Part shown: one piece after another, positions 1 to 13,300 of the stretch
Layout of the letters: every line of letters begins with the position of its first letter
Position numbering within the stretch: position 1 is the first letter of the stretch
Origin: Plectrocnemia conspersa
Taxonomy: Eukaryota; Arthropoda; Insecta; Trichoptera; Polycentropodidae
Direction: 5' to 3'
Assembly: GCA_009617715.1 (NCBI GenBank)
Contig: VTFK01000008.1
Location: 1,054,001-1,118,000, forward strand
Length of the DNA: 64,000 bases
Position numbers and translations under genes: made by a program
The notes under the pieces: model-generated
Database searches by the model: none
What the model was told of the DNA's origin: nothing
What the model saw: the letters and a program-made list of their open reading frames with translations, nothing else

Positions 1-2621
1 TTGTATGAAATAATAAGTGTATACGTATTTGGGTGGTTTGCCAAAGCATTATGTATATTTATGGATAACTTCTTTCCCGTCCCCATATTCTTCTTCCACC
101 CGCTGTATGGCGGAAGTATACGACCAATGAAATCAAATAGCGAACAAATAAAAGGATAGCGGAACAATGCTTTTGATGTAGCGGCAAGACACAGGGCCGG
201 ATTTTTGGGGGTAACCGTGGCCCATCTGACAAATTGGATACTGGGAACGATATAAACATCCGACGTGTATATATACGTATGGCTATATGCGTTTTATATG
301 GTGTCGTATACAAAACGAAATATCACATTGTTTGGTCCACACTTTTATTGATCGAGCACAATATTTATTGCATGATAATATATTATGGCGTTTCGGGAAT
401 GTTTGTTTCTCGATACACGATCTGCATCTTTTGGCTGAGTTATTGTTATTTATTCTTGATGTATTTTTACTAGATGCTGTATTTGTGATTGTCTCAATAG
501 TTTCGATACAAAATAATTTATTAAAATATTTTTAATCAAGTTAAAAAAAAAATTGATGTGGACGATAAAATCAATGATATATCTAAATAAACAGTATTTT
601 GTATTATTTATATATTAAAAAGGCAATCAATTTTGGCAAAAATATTTATAAATATAATTGACAGTCATCAAAAACGACTAACCCATCAAAATCAACGCTC
701 TGCGTTGACTCATAACATACATAATCTTGTAGCTAAATATAAGTGTTATATTTTAATATATAAATAAATTATTAAATTTTGTAATTAGAGCTCTTCAAGC
801 GATGTTTAATTGAACACTTGAGACGCTATTTAACTTCAATTAGACACATCAGATTTTATATTTGTCACCCCTTGAAGGGCACCGCCCTTGCCCGCTCGCC
901 CGCGCCCCTCGCCCCCTTTGGCACCGTGTTTTATGGCGGAAGCTACAACTCGGTCGCGATGTTTCATTTCCAATGATTCAATTAGTTAAGTGCTGCAATA
1001 ACTCCGTATAAACTTGTCAACCGTTTTGTCCGCCTCCTCTATGGCCCTAGACCGTCCGTGTCTGGATTTTTGTTTCTTTGTTGTGTTTGGCTGTTGCTGT
1101 GTTGATGATGGGTATTTTATCAAATTGATATCGTAAACCGCCCATAAAACAAATAGGCCGACCGTAAAAAAAAGAAGCTGATGGCAATTTGTTGCCGTGA
1201 TAGGAAAGACGGAAGCGAGTGAGATGGGCATATCAAAACAGATTTTAGTGCTTTGTGACACGACTATAATCTGTATTGATAAGCCATAAAACGGAATTAA
1301 AAAGTTAGGCAGTTTACTGCCAAGGCTCGCGCACTAAATTGCGTCACGTCGTAATTAAGCTATTAAAAGCGTACTTAAATGTATTATTGTAATATATACG
1401 GTTTATTTATTTCATTATTAGAAATAAAAATTGTGACGATTTATATGTACTTAAGATAACAGATACACAATATTATAATATATAAATAAGCTTCTCAGCC
1501 AAAAATGAAATACAACTGCAACAAATGTAAACATTATTATGCATTATAATATTATCTCTATGTTTATTGTATATCTTATACTGCAACGAAACATGCGTTA
1601 ACTTAATACATTACCAAGAGATAAACACAATCAACAACTATTATTTAAATAGTGAGACACCAGACTGAAGTAAAAATCAAATTAATATAAATCAAAGATA
1701 TTTAATCTATGAATTAAAAACTATTAATACAGTGTTAGGTTGTATTACCTTAACTATATTTTACGATAGATAAAATTTATATTCACACTTTTGTAATACG
1801 TTATAACGAAAATCAACAAATTAAGTTTAATTTCGTAGCATATATTAAAAATATAATATGGTAAAATCAGCAAAAATGCAAATGTGGATGATTAGAAAAA
1901 AAACTTTTGTGCTTTTTATTTTATAGTTACGGTTTTCTATAGAATTTAACATACACATTATTACTGTTTTATATTTTTTTTTGTATATTCGTTGCGCTGT
2001 TTTGTCGGCACTATTTTGTCTTGCGCCGTTTTATTACGGATTCGTGATGCATAGTTGTGTGCATCACATTAAAAAAAATATTTTTTGCAAAGATTCATTG
2101 TCATTATCTGCTATATATGGTATGTTTTTTATTTTATTTTTGGCCACGCGTATTTTTTTTGATAATTATAATTTTAATAAATGATAAGATTTATACGTCT
2201 TTTGCGCAAAATGTCAATAGATCAATTTAATTTTGCCAGAGAACAATAATGTGCTGAATGCAAATACTGCTTTAGATTGATTTTAAAATAGTTTAAATAT
2301 TCCGTTAATGACAAAGTAACATTAATTTACTGTTATTTCTTTAAAAAAGGTGTCATAAATTTATTACTAAATATTTAAAAGAGCACAACAAAAAAACTAT
2401 ACCTAATAGCAAAAAAATACGACAGCATTAAATAAAGCATATTTGGTTAAAAGACAATTTAAAATTAAATGTGCAATTATTGTAAATATTTTATATAATA
2501 TGTCTTTTTCATATTGCGTATTTCGTTTTATAAAATATACTATAGCATTTAAATTTTTAGTTTAGGATTGATTAAGAATATGGAAAAACGCAATTTAAAG
2601 CATATTTTATTATTATTATTT

Positions 2622-2760
2622 TTTATTAAATCTTCCGTTGTAGCCTGACAAGCGTAAGCCCAATGCGTTACAACGGGCAAATTTGTACCAACTGAGTAAG
2701 TCAATCACACTTAATGAATATCTACAAGTATGTATTATATTAACCACTAGACTGAAGGTC
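2622..2760 (-). mobile_element. LINE 3' tail (same family as the 46870-48000 element)
   Basis: Read on the minus strand, this segment carries the diagnostic strings TTGACTTACTCAGTTGGTAC, GTTGTAACGCATTGGGCTTA and a terminal GAAGATTTAATAAAAA followed by an AAT-type tail. The same order occurs on the plus strand at 44836-44956, and a diverged version ends the reverse-transcriptase-bearing copy near 47930-48000. It is read as a severely 5'-truncated LINE insertion. Confidence 0.7.
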
Positions 2761-2864
2761 TGGGAATCTGTGATATCTAAATTATTAATTATAAATTATT
2801 ATGTGTAATAAAATTTATAATCAAAAGAAGGCACTGCAGCTATGGCCAATTTTTTTAATAATAG

Positions 2865-3128
2865 CGCATTTTTTATAAATTAAAATTAGAGTGCTGCTGC
2901 TGTGGCTTAAACGCGCAACCTCAGAGCTACTTATTATATATTAGAAAATTTCTTGAAGTAAAAATCTCGGTGTCAGCCTATCTGCGTGGAATACTTAAAT
3001 GGGGTCGCCCTGCCAAGGACAAAAGCTCAGTGAATGTTGACCTTGCTAAGAGGTCTGCGATGAAAACCCTTGTTTGCCTACTTTGTTGGCCTGACTCAAA
3101 ACTCTTACTGGCGAAATTGGTTTCTTAG
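2865..3128 (+). other. Unassigned open reading block without ATG, open on both strands
   Basis: The plus-strand frame is open for 87 codons after an in-frame TAG and ends at TAG 3126-3128. Its second half looks protein-like (for example VSAYLRGILKWGRPAKDKSS). The minus strand is also open over 2978-3124, with equally protein-like content (VFIADLLARSTFTELL). Both strands cannot easily be real, so one may be a decayed transposon or gene fragment, or the whole may be a GC-richer noncoding element. I do not recognise either product, and there is no strong splice acceptor or start codon. Confidence 0.2.
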
Positions 3129-5739
3129 AAGCACTCAGTAAAGTGTGTTTTAAAAAAGTTCGTTTTGTAAAACAAAGTAATTGTGTTTAAAAATAAATAT
3201 TTTTCGTACCTATATGTTTTTTTCAGTAAATTTAGCTATTAAATTTTTGTAGCTAAAAGATGCACATAGTCTACTTAAAACAACATAATTTAGCCAAAAA
3301 TAATTACTGGAAAATATAACAGTGGTTTTATAAATGTATCTATATATAAATCAAATTAATACTTTAAAATGAACTATTTACCAATGAACACTAACAAAAT
3401 ATTCCCAAGATTAGTCAAATGCTTTAGCATTTGAATCACAAGCACAAGAGTGGCAGATAATTTAGCAAAATATTTCACATTTTGCAATTTTTCTTTGAAA
3501 ACCACACTACAAATACAGCTATCTGGCGGCTTTCATACGAAAAAAAATTTTTTTTCACTAAGTAAAAAACGCAGCTATAAATATGATAAAAATATTCTAC
3601 GCGTAATACTATAAAATAATAAACCATAAAAATGCAATTGAAACTGGTTTTTATTTTTATGTCATATATAGATATCATAATGTCAGAGAAAAGATCAGTC
3701 ATATATGAAAACGATCTTATTTAAAAAAATCTACGTCATATTACAAAGGATATTGAAATATATAAATGAGTGTTTTAATTGTGTTTTAAGTCAATATTAA
3801 AGTAAAATTCTCTAAAAATATTCTAGACTTGCATAACGAGAAAATATGGCGCATTTAAGAGATGCTGCGTCCGTAAACATCTTTCTTAAAATTTTGTTAA
3901 ACTTTTATTGTTTTCAGCTCATCTTGTATACACATACACACATACACTATACAATGGCACTTGGAAATATGTTAAGCAAGTGGGTATTAAGGAGGCACCA
4001 GGGGAGATAGTAATTAGGCCCGTGGCCCCCGGCCCATTAGTTACATGTGTAGCTATGCCCCCTTTCCCACTTGGCTCACCCGCGGGACAATCTGTTCAGT
4101 ATTCACCCACTGAATGTTAATATCTCGCTCAGGCGTACCTTTTTTAATGAGGACTGCTTCAATATTGACCAATTTGCGAGCGACAATTGCAATTTTTAAT
4201 ATTGCTAATTGACTTAATATAAATTTTATTTTTTTTATATAAAAAAAACCCTACTGTGTAAATATATGTAATACATAGATGTATATATTTCCACGCAAAT
4301 ATTTTTATCATCATTCCTTTTTACTATTATTATATTGATAGAGTTTTTCGGTCTCGTTTGATGTATACGCAAGATTAAATACGAACCGTACTCAGTGTGG
4401 CGATTTTCTTTTTCCGCCCAATTGATCTTAACCGCAGATACTAAATTTTCCGACGTTTCCAGCTTTCCCCGATTTTTTCCTCACTCCACCGTCATAATAT
4501 TTATTGAATCTTTGCCTTATGATGTTATCGCAACTTGCGTGTTTGTGCGAGATGTGTATTGATATTTTCATCGCTATCTTTCGTCAACAATATATCACAA
4601 ATAGAGAATATATGACGCGGCTACACATCGAGCTTTGCGTTATTTATTCGTTACGACGTTGGGGGCAAAATAATCCATGGATGTCGATTTTTACAAACCT
4701 GCGATGTCCATCATACCGCACACGATGGCTATATTTACGGTGGGCGCCATTTTAACGTTTTATCCATTTTCTCCGAGTTTTTTTAAATTATTCTCCGTTT
4801 TTGGTGTATGTGTGTTTGCGTTCGGATGTTTTCCGGTCGGCGATTGAAGCGATATCCGGCCGCGGCCATAAAACCGGACGAAAACAGAGGAAAAAATCGG
4901 ATGGATTTATCTGTTTTATCGCTGATCCCTGGCCTCGAATTTTTGACATATTTATCGTCCGGGGGTGGTCCGCCTATGAACTGTGAGCTGCGGTAATCCA
5001 TTTCAAACTGAATTTGGACGAATTTTTAAAATTATTTTTTATGCGACAATATTTATCGAATGTTTTAAAACGAGTGGAGTTACACCCTTCAAATATACAT
5101 ACGTATAACTAAATTTGGTTGCCCACATACAGCATTTTTTCACTTTATAAATATTTAACACAACTTGAGCTCCATATTCGGATCAAATAAAGATATATTT
5201 ATATAAAAAAAAATTTAAAATCGCAATAGGAAATACTATTTAGTCATTTGTGTGATTGTGACTCAGATGTCTAAACATTTGACTAATCTTGGGGAAATTT
5301 TGTTAATAATCTTTTAGTGCGGATTTGATAAGTCCGAATTATGTAAAATTAATTGCGGATTTTTATGTTGACGTATGAATATGTATATAAATTAATATAA
5401 TTATACATCATTTATTTTTAGTACAACATTGATATATTTTTAGTATATACCGTTTTTATTTACATCTTGCTAAAGATGATCGCGCTATGCAAAATTTAAT
5501 TGAAGTGTAGTGACTATATTTTTTTCAGGTCCTTAGAGTTAAACTATAGATAACAGTTAACCTTAACTGGTAGTCTGCTATACGATTCAAAGAATCTCCA
5601 CTGTTTCCCGAAATTCCATTACTTCTATTTCTGGCTAATGCTCTCATAATTTTTCATGGCCATGGGTGTTAAAAGTTAAGAAACACTGATATAATACAAA
5701 TGCTTGCAAAATAATTGCAATAAAAACGCAACAAACAAA

Positions 5740-7765
5740 ACAAAAACACAACAGAATTTGTTCACAAAAATATAAAACAAATGGTTGAAGAAATCAAATC
5801 AAATGTAAAACATTTGATTTGATTGGGGAAAATTAAAAACCGTTCCACTCCAGAGAACAAATTTAAAAATCGGCTTGGAATGCCAATGGACTCATGCACA
5901 AGCGCAATGAATTTCACAAAGTCTTAGCAATAAACAATATAGATATATGTCTTATATCTGAAACACATGCCACATGAGAAACAATATGCAGATTAAAAGG
6001 ATACAAATCATGCTTATCCCCCCAATAGCAGTGCAAAGAGAGGAATTGGTAATCTAATCAAACAAAATATTTACCATAATGAAGATATTAAAACTGAAAT
6101 TAAACATCATGAAGATATTAAAACTTAAGATATAAGTTAGAAGAACACGAGTATTCAAAAAAAAAACAATTTAGAAACCGTTTTATATTCAAGGCTAAAA
6201 ACTATAAAGGCTCGGAACTCCTTAAAGCTATCTATGTCCAACGGATTCCAACAAAAAACTTGACCTAATTTACTTTTTTATTATCAAAAACATATCAGAC
6301 AAATTCATGAAATAAAAGGAAATAATGAACTGAGTTCTGATCGTATTCCGATTGTACTAACGCTTAGCAAAAACATCATACAAAAATTACAAAATCCGTT
6401 TTTAATTAAAACTATTAAGAAAAATCGAAAACCCAGAACAAATCGAAACCGAACTAAATAAACTCGTCAACAACATATAAAATGTAACGCGAAATTATTA
6501 AACCTCATCTGAGAAAAAATAAAAGCTCAAAAGAGATGGTAGCGAACACGAGCGCAAATCCACTATCAAGCTATCCGAAATCTTAATGAAGAAATCAAAA
6601 TATAATCAGTCAAAACATACCTAAGCAAACTGTCGGTCGAACATTGCACAGATTACTCACTTTGAAATGCTACAAAATGGATTTACGTCCTATTCTCAAG
6701 CACTGCCAAATAAAATTATGATGCAAGGAAAATGGATCAAAAACGATTAAAGTAAAGATCTCTACTCAAAGACATTTTCATACCCAACCCAGAAGAAGAA
6801 AACGAACAATCGCTTACCAGTGCTTCACTACAAGACACAGAAATTATAATTTCTACAGCCACAATCAAAGAAGTACAAAAAAATATAAAATCCAATATCA
6901 ACTTGTATAAAGCTTCATGATTTATAACTTAATCAATCGACAGGTCTTGAAGAAGTCACTAAAATCCTTAACGCAGTATTTTGATTTAAATATGTATAAG
7001 ATCGCGAAAGTAGTCATGATCCCTAAGCTAGGAAAACCGCTGAAAGTAGTCACATCACACATGGCAATATCATTGTTACCAGTGCTCTCTGAATTATTCG
7101 AAAAACTTCCTCTCAAAAGATTAACACCGATAATAGTAGAAAAGAATTAAAACCCGACCATCAATTTGGATGAACTCGAGACATATAACAAGCACTAAAA
7201 GAAAATATTGTCTGCTCGGCTGTGTTTTCCGACGTCTCCCAAACATTCGACAAGGTCTGTTATGATAGACTAAACCACAAAACTCGAAAGGCCCTTCCGG
7301 GTATTTATGCATATATATTAAAATCATATCTTGATGATCACTACTTTATAATTAAACAAGGAGACAGCTATTCAGAAATTAAGAAGATCAACGCTGGTGT
7401 ACCTCAAGGTAGTGTACTGGGCCCATTCCTCTACCTTCTCTATACCAATGATCTACTAAAAGTTTCAACCAATATTACAGAATGGATAAAAAAATCTCAA
7501 TCTCCGACATTTAAAAATGGACTGCTAAATGGAGAATCAAACTAAATTAGTTAAAATCAGTACACATAGATTTTACCAACAAAAAGATCACGTACTGATT
7601 TATCTCAACAACAATATAATTCCATATTCAAATAAAGTGAAGTACCACGGAATTTAGTACCACATCAGATGCTCCCCTCCAATGGAAAGAGTATGTCAGG
7701 AAAAAGCCTGAAGAGCTAAACATTAAATTCAGAAATATGTACTAGCTTAATAAAAAAAATGTATG
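5740..7765 (+). mobile_element. Degenerate Jockey-like non-LTR retrotransposon
   Basis: This is a fossil LINE with many stops and frameshifts. Near 5876-5975 a frame reads WNANGL...NNIDICLISETHAT, the start of an AP-type endonuclease domain of Jockey elements. Around 6240-6370 come NKKLDLIDFF-like and ELSSDRIPIVLTLS-like pieces. Reverse transcriptase motifs follow: IPKLGKPLKVVTSHMAISLLPVLSELFEKL (shown in parts) at about 7008-7110, DVSQTFDKVCYDRL at 7225-7270, and GVPQGSVLGPFLYLLYTNDL at 7396-7455. The catalytic FADD block expected soon after is missing, with the sequence jumping to a later region. Thumb-like YSNKVKYHGI and WKEYVRKKPEELNIKFRNMY lie near 7625-7755. The element cannot be active. 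It lies within the presumed HGTX intron or upstream region. Confidence 0.85.
5792..5824. repeat. 14-bp perfect inverted repeat (hairpin)
   Basis: AATCAAATCAAATG (5792-5805) and its exact reverse complement (5811-5824) flank a 5-nt loop. It lies at the 5' side of the LINE fossil and could be part of its untranslated leader or an unrelated foldback. Confidence 0.75.
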
Positions 7766-8029
7766 TCAGTTGAAAGAGTGTCTTGTTTAAAGCAGTGAGC
7801 AGCAATAAACGATTGATTCTAAAATTGTATTAATTCACGACTTTCCTACCCTGTTGTATATTAAATGTAAATGTGTCATAATTTCACTTACAAACTTATA
7901 TTTAGAGATATAACTTATTATTGTATAACCAAAGAGATGCTTGTGTTGCTCATTTTGTTAAAATATGTTTAAAGAAACTTTCTTAAATCACCTTCAAACA
8001 CACACATTTACGCTGAACGACACAAGTTT

Positions 8030-8430
8030 CCACTTTAGCCGTGCAACCGCCCCAAAACAGTATGTCGGAGGGTTTCGCTCAAAAGTCTCAGCTTTATAAG
8101 GCCGTTAGCGCACATTAGATTTAGCCCGTTTGCCGTTTCATCCGCTAGCATTATGCCACTTCATTCCGACACCGCAGACAAATGACCAAAACAGCCCCAC
8201 GCAGGATTTAGCCCTCCCGTTTCGGAGGGCACGAGGAATATTACTCTCGTTCTCCTCCGAAAGTGTAGTAGCAGACGATGGCTTCCCCTTTTCACGAGGC
8301 ACCCCTTTACACTTTGTATCAAATGATACTACCTTCCACTGTCCCACCCCCGCCCTGGCCGCCCTTAAATCCCCCCTCTTAATTACTTTGCAAATTATAT
8401 GGGGTGATTGGCGCCAAACAAAACCGCCCT
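8030..8430. other. GC-richer island with hairpin, candidate regulatory element
   Basis: The island is clearly richer in GC than its flanks and contains a perfect 7-bp stem, GCCCTCC/GGAGGGC, with a 6-nt loop at 8211-8230. Open frames exist on both strands, but neither resembles a known protein and splice signals are absent. It is best read as a candidate conserved noncoding element between the LINE fossil and the tandem array. Confidence 0.35.
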
Positions 8431-8469
8431 TGATACAATTAAAATTAATAGGCGATGCAAATTTGTTTT

Positions 8470-9840
8470 AAAATAAGATTTACATAATATAAAACAATTA
8501 TGATCCGGGGAGATTTTTAGTTATAAATGTGTAGGAAAATAATTAATTATCAAAGAAACATTTACAACTGTAAAAATAATGAAAAAGGTCAATAAAGTGA
8601 TTTATTTACAAAGAAATAAAATAATTAATACGATAATGTATTTGAGAATCATTAAAACATTAAATTAAACCAAATGTAAAATCGATAAAATTACCAACTT
8701 TACTGAAAATACTAAGATTAGTTTATTCTTTCAAATGTATGCATAAAATGCTCGAAAACGAAAAAGATGTACATTTTTCAACATCAAAAATAAAACAAAT
8801 ACTATTGATATATTGTAATATAAACTTTGATATCGTAAATGTATAATTGTAGTATTTTTACCATAGTACACTATTTGTTTAACCTATAATTAACACAACA
8901 ACCAAGTAAATAATATATTATTTGAGATTAACATGATCTTTTCAATAATATGTTTTTTTATCTTTTCTATTATAAAAATTATTTAAGAAAGAAAAAAATA
9001 TATTCCATTAACATATGTAAAGATCAAGATATAAATCAATTAAAATTAGGACAGTACATATTTTTTTACAGAGAGAATATATTTTTGTAATGAAATTTCA
9101 GCTTTACAATTTAATAAATTATGAAAATGTCTTTAAATTATTTATTCGTAGTTATAGAATTAGGAAAAGTTTTGTTTGTTTAATATGAAAACGTGTCAAA
9201 TAAATAAACAATTATCATCCTTAACTCGAAACAATGTTTTTATCAATTAATATGTTATTATATTTGGATTCACAGGTACCTAATATAAATATAACATAAT
9301 GCTTAAAACCAAAATTGCAGTGAAAAAGGTTAAAAAATGTGGAATAACAGTTATAATCAAATAAAAATTCTGTTCATCGTTAGATATTTATTCTTTTAAA
9401 GTAAAATTTTATTTTATAGTTCTTTAAAATGCTATTAAAAACAAGTTTTTCATAACATACGACGTATGTATATGTAAGGTATCTATATAAAATATTTAAT
9501 CTTGTAATTTTAGGTATTTTATACAAATCATATTTACTGCATCTCCTTTTTCAGAAATTAGTAAAATAAAGATATATTAGTCTTAAGAATATAAATATAC
9601 ATATATTTTTTTGAAGCACAGATAGTAATTTTATGCTGTGCTAAATAATAAGTTAGTAAATATAGAGTACTACTAAAAAAATCACATTTTTTTTTATACT
9701 ATGGATTATTTTTACTTTGGAAAAAATAAAAGTTTATTTTAAGCTTTTTTTCAAGTGCTAAATTATTGGATTATACCTTAAATTAATATAAAAATAAAAC
9801 TAAAAAGCATATTTCAATTATAAATTTTTGGGAATGATCG
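8470..9840. other. Extremely AT-rich spacer, nothing recognised
   Basis: There is no coding potential, repeat family or motif of note in this stretch beyond homopolymer and AT runs. Confidence 0.5.
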
Positions 9841-11050
9841 AATTTCGATTTTTTTTAAACTTATTTTTTTATTATCAAAAGCTCAACTTTGTTAGTTTTA
9901 ATGATTTGTAAAATACCATAATTTATAAAATTATTGGAGGTATTAAAATATATTGTATATGATACAAACTTTTAACTTAAACATTTAAAGCTTATCAAAG
10001 ATTAATACGAAATGATCAAAATAATTTTATAAACACACATTTTTTAATCCAAAGCTCAAGTTAATAAGTCTTAATGGTTCGTGAAATACCAGAACTTATA
10101 TATTATTCATTATGTTTTATATTATGATACATATGAATAGTTTTAAACTCTTTTTTATCTAACCTTACTGAAAATCAATGCAAAATGATAAAATTTCTGT
10201 AATGCAAGCTTATTTTTTACAATAAGCTCAACTTAATTATTAAAGATTAATAATTCGTCTGACACTAGAATTATTATAATCAAAAATTGTATTGTTTGCT
10301 ACTATATAAATTATGATACATATATTATTTTTAAACTCATATACTAATAAACCAAAAAACTCACTTTTTTACTATGAGCTCAACTTTATTATTAAAGATT
10401 AATAATTCGTCTGACACTAGAATTATTATAATCGAAAATTGTATTTTTTGCTACTATATAAATTATGATACATATATTATTTTTAAACTCATATACTAAT
10501 AAACCAAAAAACTCACTTTTTTACTATGAGCTCAACTTTATTAATGCAAGTGATTCGTGTGATACTAGAATTTATATAATCATTGGTAATGTTTTTTCCT
10601 ACAATATACTATTACCTTTAAACTAATATTTTTAATAATATTAATCACTTTTTTACTACAAGCTTAATATAATTTATATAAAAGATTCGTGTGATACTTA
10701 AATTAATTTAATCATTCATGGTGTTTTTTTCTACTATATATGATACATAATATTAATTTTAAACTTATATTCATATAAACTGAAAACCGAAACATTATTA
10801 TTTTATTATCCAAGCCTATCAAAAATCAATAAAAAGTGCTCAAAATTTTGATATAAAAACTCACTTTTTAACCATAAGCTCAACTTAATTAATATAAATG
10901 ATTCCTGTGATAATATAATTTATATAATTATTTATGGTATTTTTCGCTACTATATATGATATAAACTAAAAGCCGAAATATTTTTATTTTAATATCTAAG
11001 CTTAACGAATATCGAAAGCTCATATTTTTTAACCAAAACTCAACTTAAAA
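9840..11050. repeat. Tandem array of about eight units (~150-215 bp)
   Basis: Units begin with a CTCAACTT-like string at about 9881, 10055, 10227, 10379, 10531, 10663, 10879 and 11036. Most contain a TTCGTnTGATAC/ACACTAGAAT block and a GATACATAT-ATTTTTAAACTC block. The units at 10227-10378 and 10379-10530 are both 152 bp and differ at about three positions, while the outer units are much more diverged and vary in length. The array therefore looks old, with one recent duplication. No open frame runs through it. Confidence 0.8.
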
Positions 11051-11119
11051 TATATACTATTGTATAAACATATATTATAATATTCATTATTATATACAGA
11101 TACGTATATGCATAAATAA

Positions 11120-11970
11120 ATAAATCAAGTTAATTGTTCGCCTACAAGTTGCGAGCGTAAAGGGATAATATCCGGTATTTATTAAATAAGGCCACGTCAG
11201 TTTAATCAGCCCTTTATATGGCCCTAAATCATGTTTGCCACGGTAATATTCGCCGTTATAGCGTCTTGATAACGCAAATAATTTGTCCTAACATCGGTTA
11301 ATGACCACCCTTAAGAGCCATTTTCAAACACCCTCTGGAAAACCCTCCCCCAGAACGCCTCCTAATAGACATAAGATTGCGCACAAAATACATATATCTC
11401 AATTATTACATAGTTTACAAACACGATTTGCAATCGTCATTAGCGAGCGTTAAAACTGAGTGCGTTGGTTTAATTCGCAAACGATTCCGAAAGTTGGTAT
11501 AATAATAATTATGGTTTAACTTTTAAAATTGAGTACCGCTCTGAAGCTAGAGCGCCGACCTTCGAATTTGTTTTGTCGATATAATTAATTATGATAATAA
11601 AGAGAGGAAACTTTGGAATATCGTCGCAAGATTATCTGCGATAATATTTCTGTAGCTTGTCTTATCCGTTTTGCAATAATTATGACGTAATTAATGGTCG
11701 CTGTCCTTTTTTAATCTCCAATTAATAACCATTATTCGCATCCACACGTCTCGTGCATAAATTCACTTTAAGCCGAGCTTCAACTTTGTTAACTGGAAGA
11801 TTCAACAAACTCCGTCTCTGTTAAATTCAGCTCATTGTTTTAATGCCAGACGACAGAGACGGATATATACGATGCGGTGAAAATTGCCCGAAGCCAGAGC
11901 GAGACGCAAACGTGTCTTTGGAGCTTTGTCTGCGATTTTCAAACTGAGTTTCGTGTGAAATAATTAAATT
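11120..11970. other. Long GC-richer block, candidate enhancer cluster
   Basis: This 850-bp block has a near-normal base composition between an AT-rich tandem array and more AT-rich DNA. It is full of TAAT/ATTA homeodomain-type cores and TTTAT runs, but has no convincing open frame or splice pattern. Its position 5-6 kb upstream of the HGTX homeobox exon makes an intronic enhancer likely (inference). Confidence 0.35.
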
Positions 11971-12559
11971 TTATCGACATTGATCCGATTGAACTAAACA
12001 TAAAAAATAACAATCACCATTTTGCATAACATTTTCATTTAGAACTAACTGGAATACTTTCAACATAATTTTTTTAATATGGATAAACAAATATGTATTA
12101 AAGTTTTATAACGTTATTTATACAAAATAATTTAACATCTTAAATACATATGTTTATAAAAGACCGTAAGTATTTAGTACTCACGAAGTTATAAAACGCA
12201 AAAAATACTAAATTAAAAATATTCAGTTAAAGACTCTCATACTTTATGATAACTAATATATTTTCCGGAAATTAGTTGATGTCATAATATAGTAAATCTT
12301 ATACTTCATAAACAACTTTGATGTTTTGTTAGTCATTTAAATGGAACAGGTTATTGTGAAAGCTTTCTGTAATATTTTATATAACTTTATAAAAACTATC
12401 ATGAACTCGCAACATATGGGAGCGTGTTAATAATCTGACACTAATCCAAAAATATTTATTGACAGCGTTACATACGTCACATATTATTCTGGATGAAGCG
12501 GAAATATCTATAGATTATTTAAAAATAAATATATTACTTTTATTTTTAGGGGTTCCTAT

Positions 12560-13300
12560 AATATCAACGATTAAGAACCGTTGAGCCTCTCCTATCGAAC
12601 CGTTCCTATACTGCACTGACTACCTATTATTCGTCTCCTTCTACCTCGTTCCATCGTTATTAACGCAAGACGAAGACAAAACATCGCCGGGGTAATTATG
12701 CGTTGTATTTGCAAATTACACGGTACTTAGCCGGCCATATAATGTTCATTAATCATCGACCCCCACAGCCCCCAACCCCCGAGGCCTTCTTAACAACCCC
12801 TTACGCCGAAAACATGAAGGCGAAGTACGGAAATCGCTTCATTATTATTAATTATTTGTTACGTTATCCTAAACAACAAAGAGAGACGGCACAACAATGA
12901 AAGGCTTTCCGCGATTTAAGGTCACGCGAATAAGCTCTTTTTATTGAGCTTTCGCCGTGGCCGAGCTTTTTGTGTGGCCGTAAACCGTTGGTTTTCGTTT
13001 TGTTTTTTAATGGTTCACAATATAAATAATATCGTAAAACAACGCTGTTAAAACACGTCGTTTTATGCGCGGAACGCGCTTTAAATCAGTTTTTTATATT
13101 TGGAAGAGGATGGCATTTCAAAATTCCTTCACAGCTATCAATCAATCTGAGCAGTGATTGTCAATGTTTACACGATTTCAAGCTGTTAAATTGTGATCGG
13201 TCGATACTATGAAAAAAATAATAAAAGTCCATCAAAGTGTGATGTATAAAGTTCTACGATGTATCGCTAGAACTCAATCATTTCAAACTAAGAAAATTAT
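12560..13300. other. GC-richer block, candidate conserved noncoding element
   Basis: The composition differs from the flanks, with CpG-containing segments around 12660-12900 and 13060-13100. Reading frames are short and unlike any family I know. I treat this as possible regulatory DNA of the HGTX locus. Confidence 0.3.

Larger units (their letters stand above)
1..5700. other. AT-rich noncoding region with scattered GC-richer islands
   Basis: No recognised exon was found. GC-richer islands occur near 840-960, 1000-1260, 2980-3130, 3990-4130 and 4640-5000, separated by AT-rich filler. A minus-strand LINE 3' tail lies at 2622-2760. The island at 4640-5000 contains the palindrome GGCCGCGGCC (4858-4867). 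If HGTX extends upstream of this window, the region is probably its intron, and the islands would be candidate conserved enhancers (inference; needs cross-species alignment). Confidence 0.5.
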
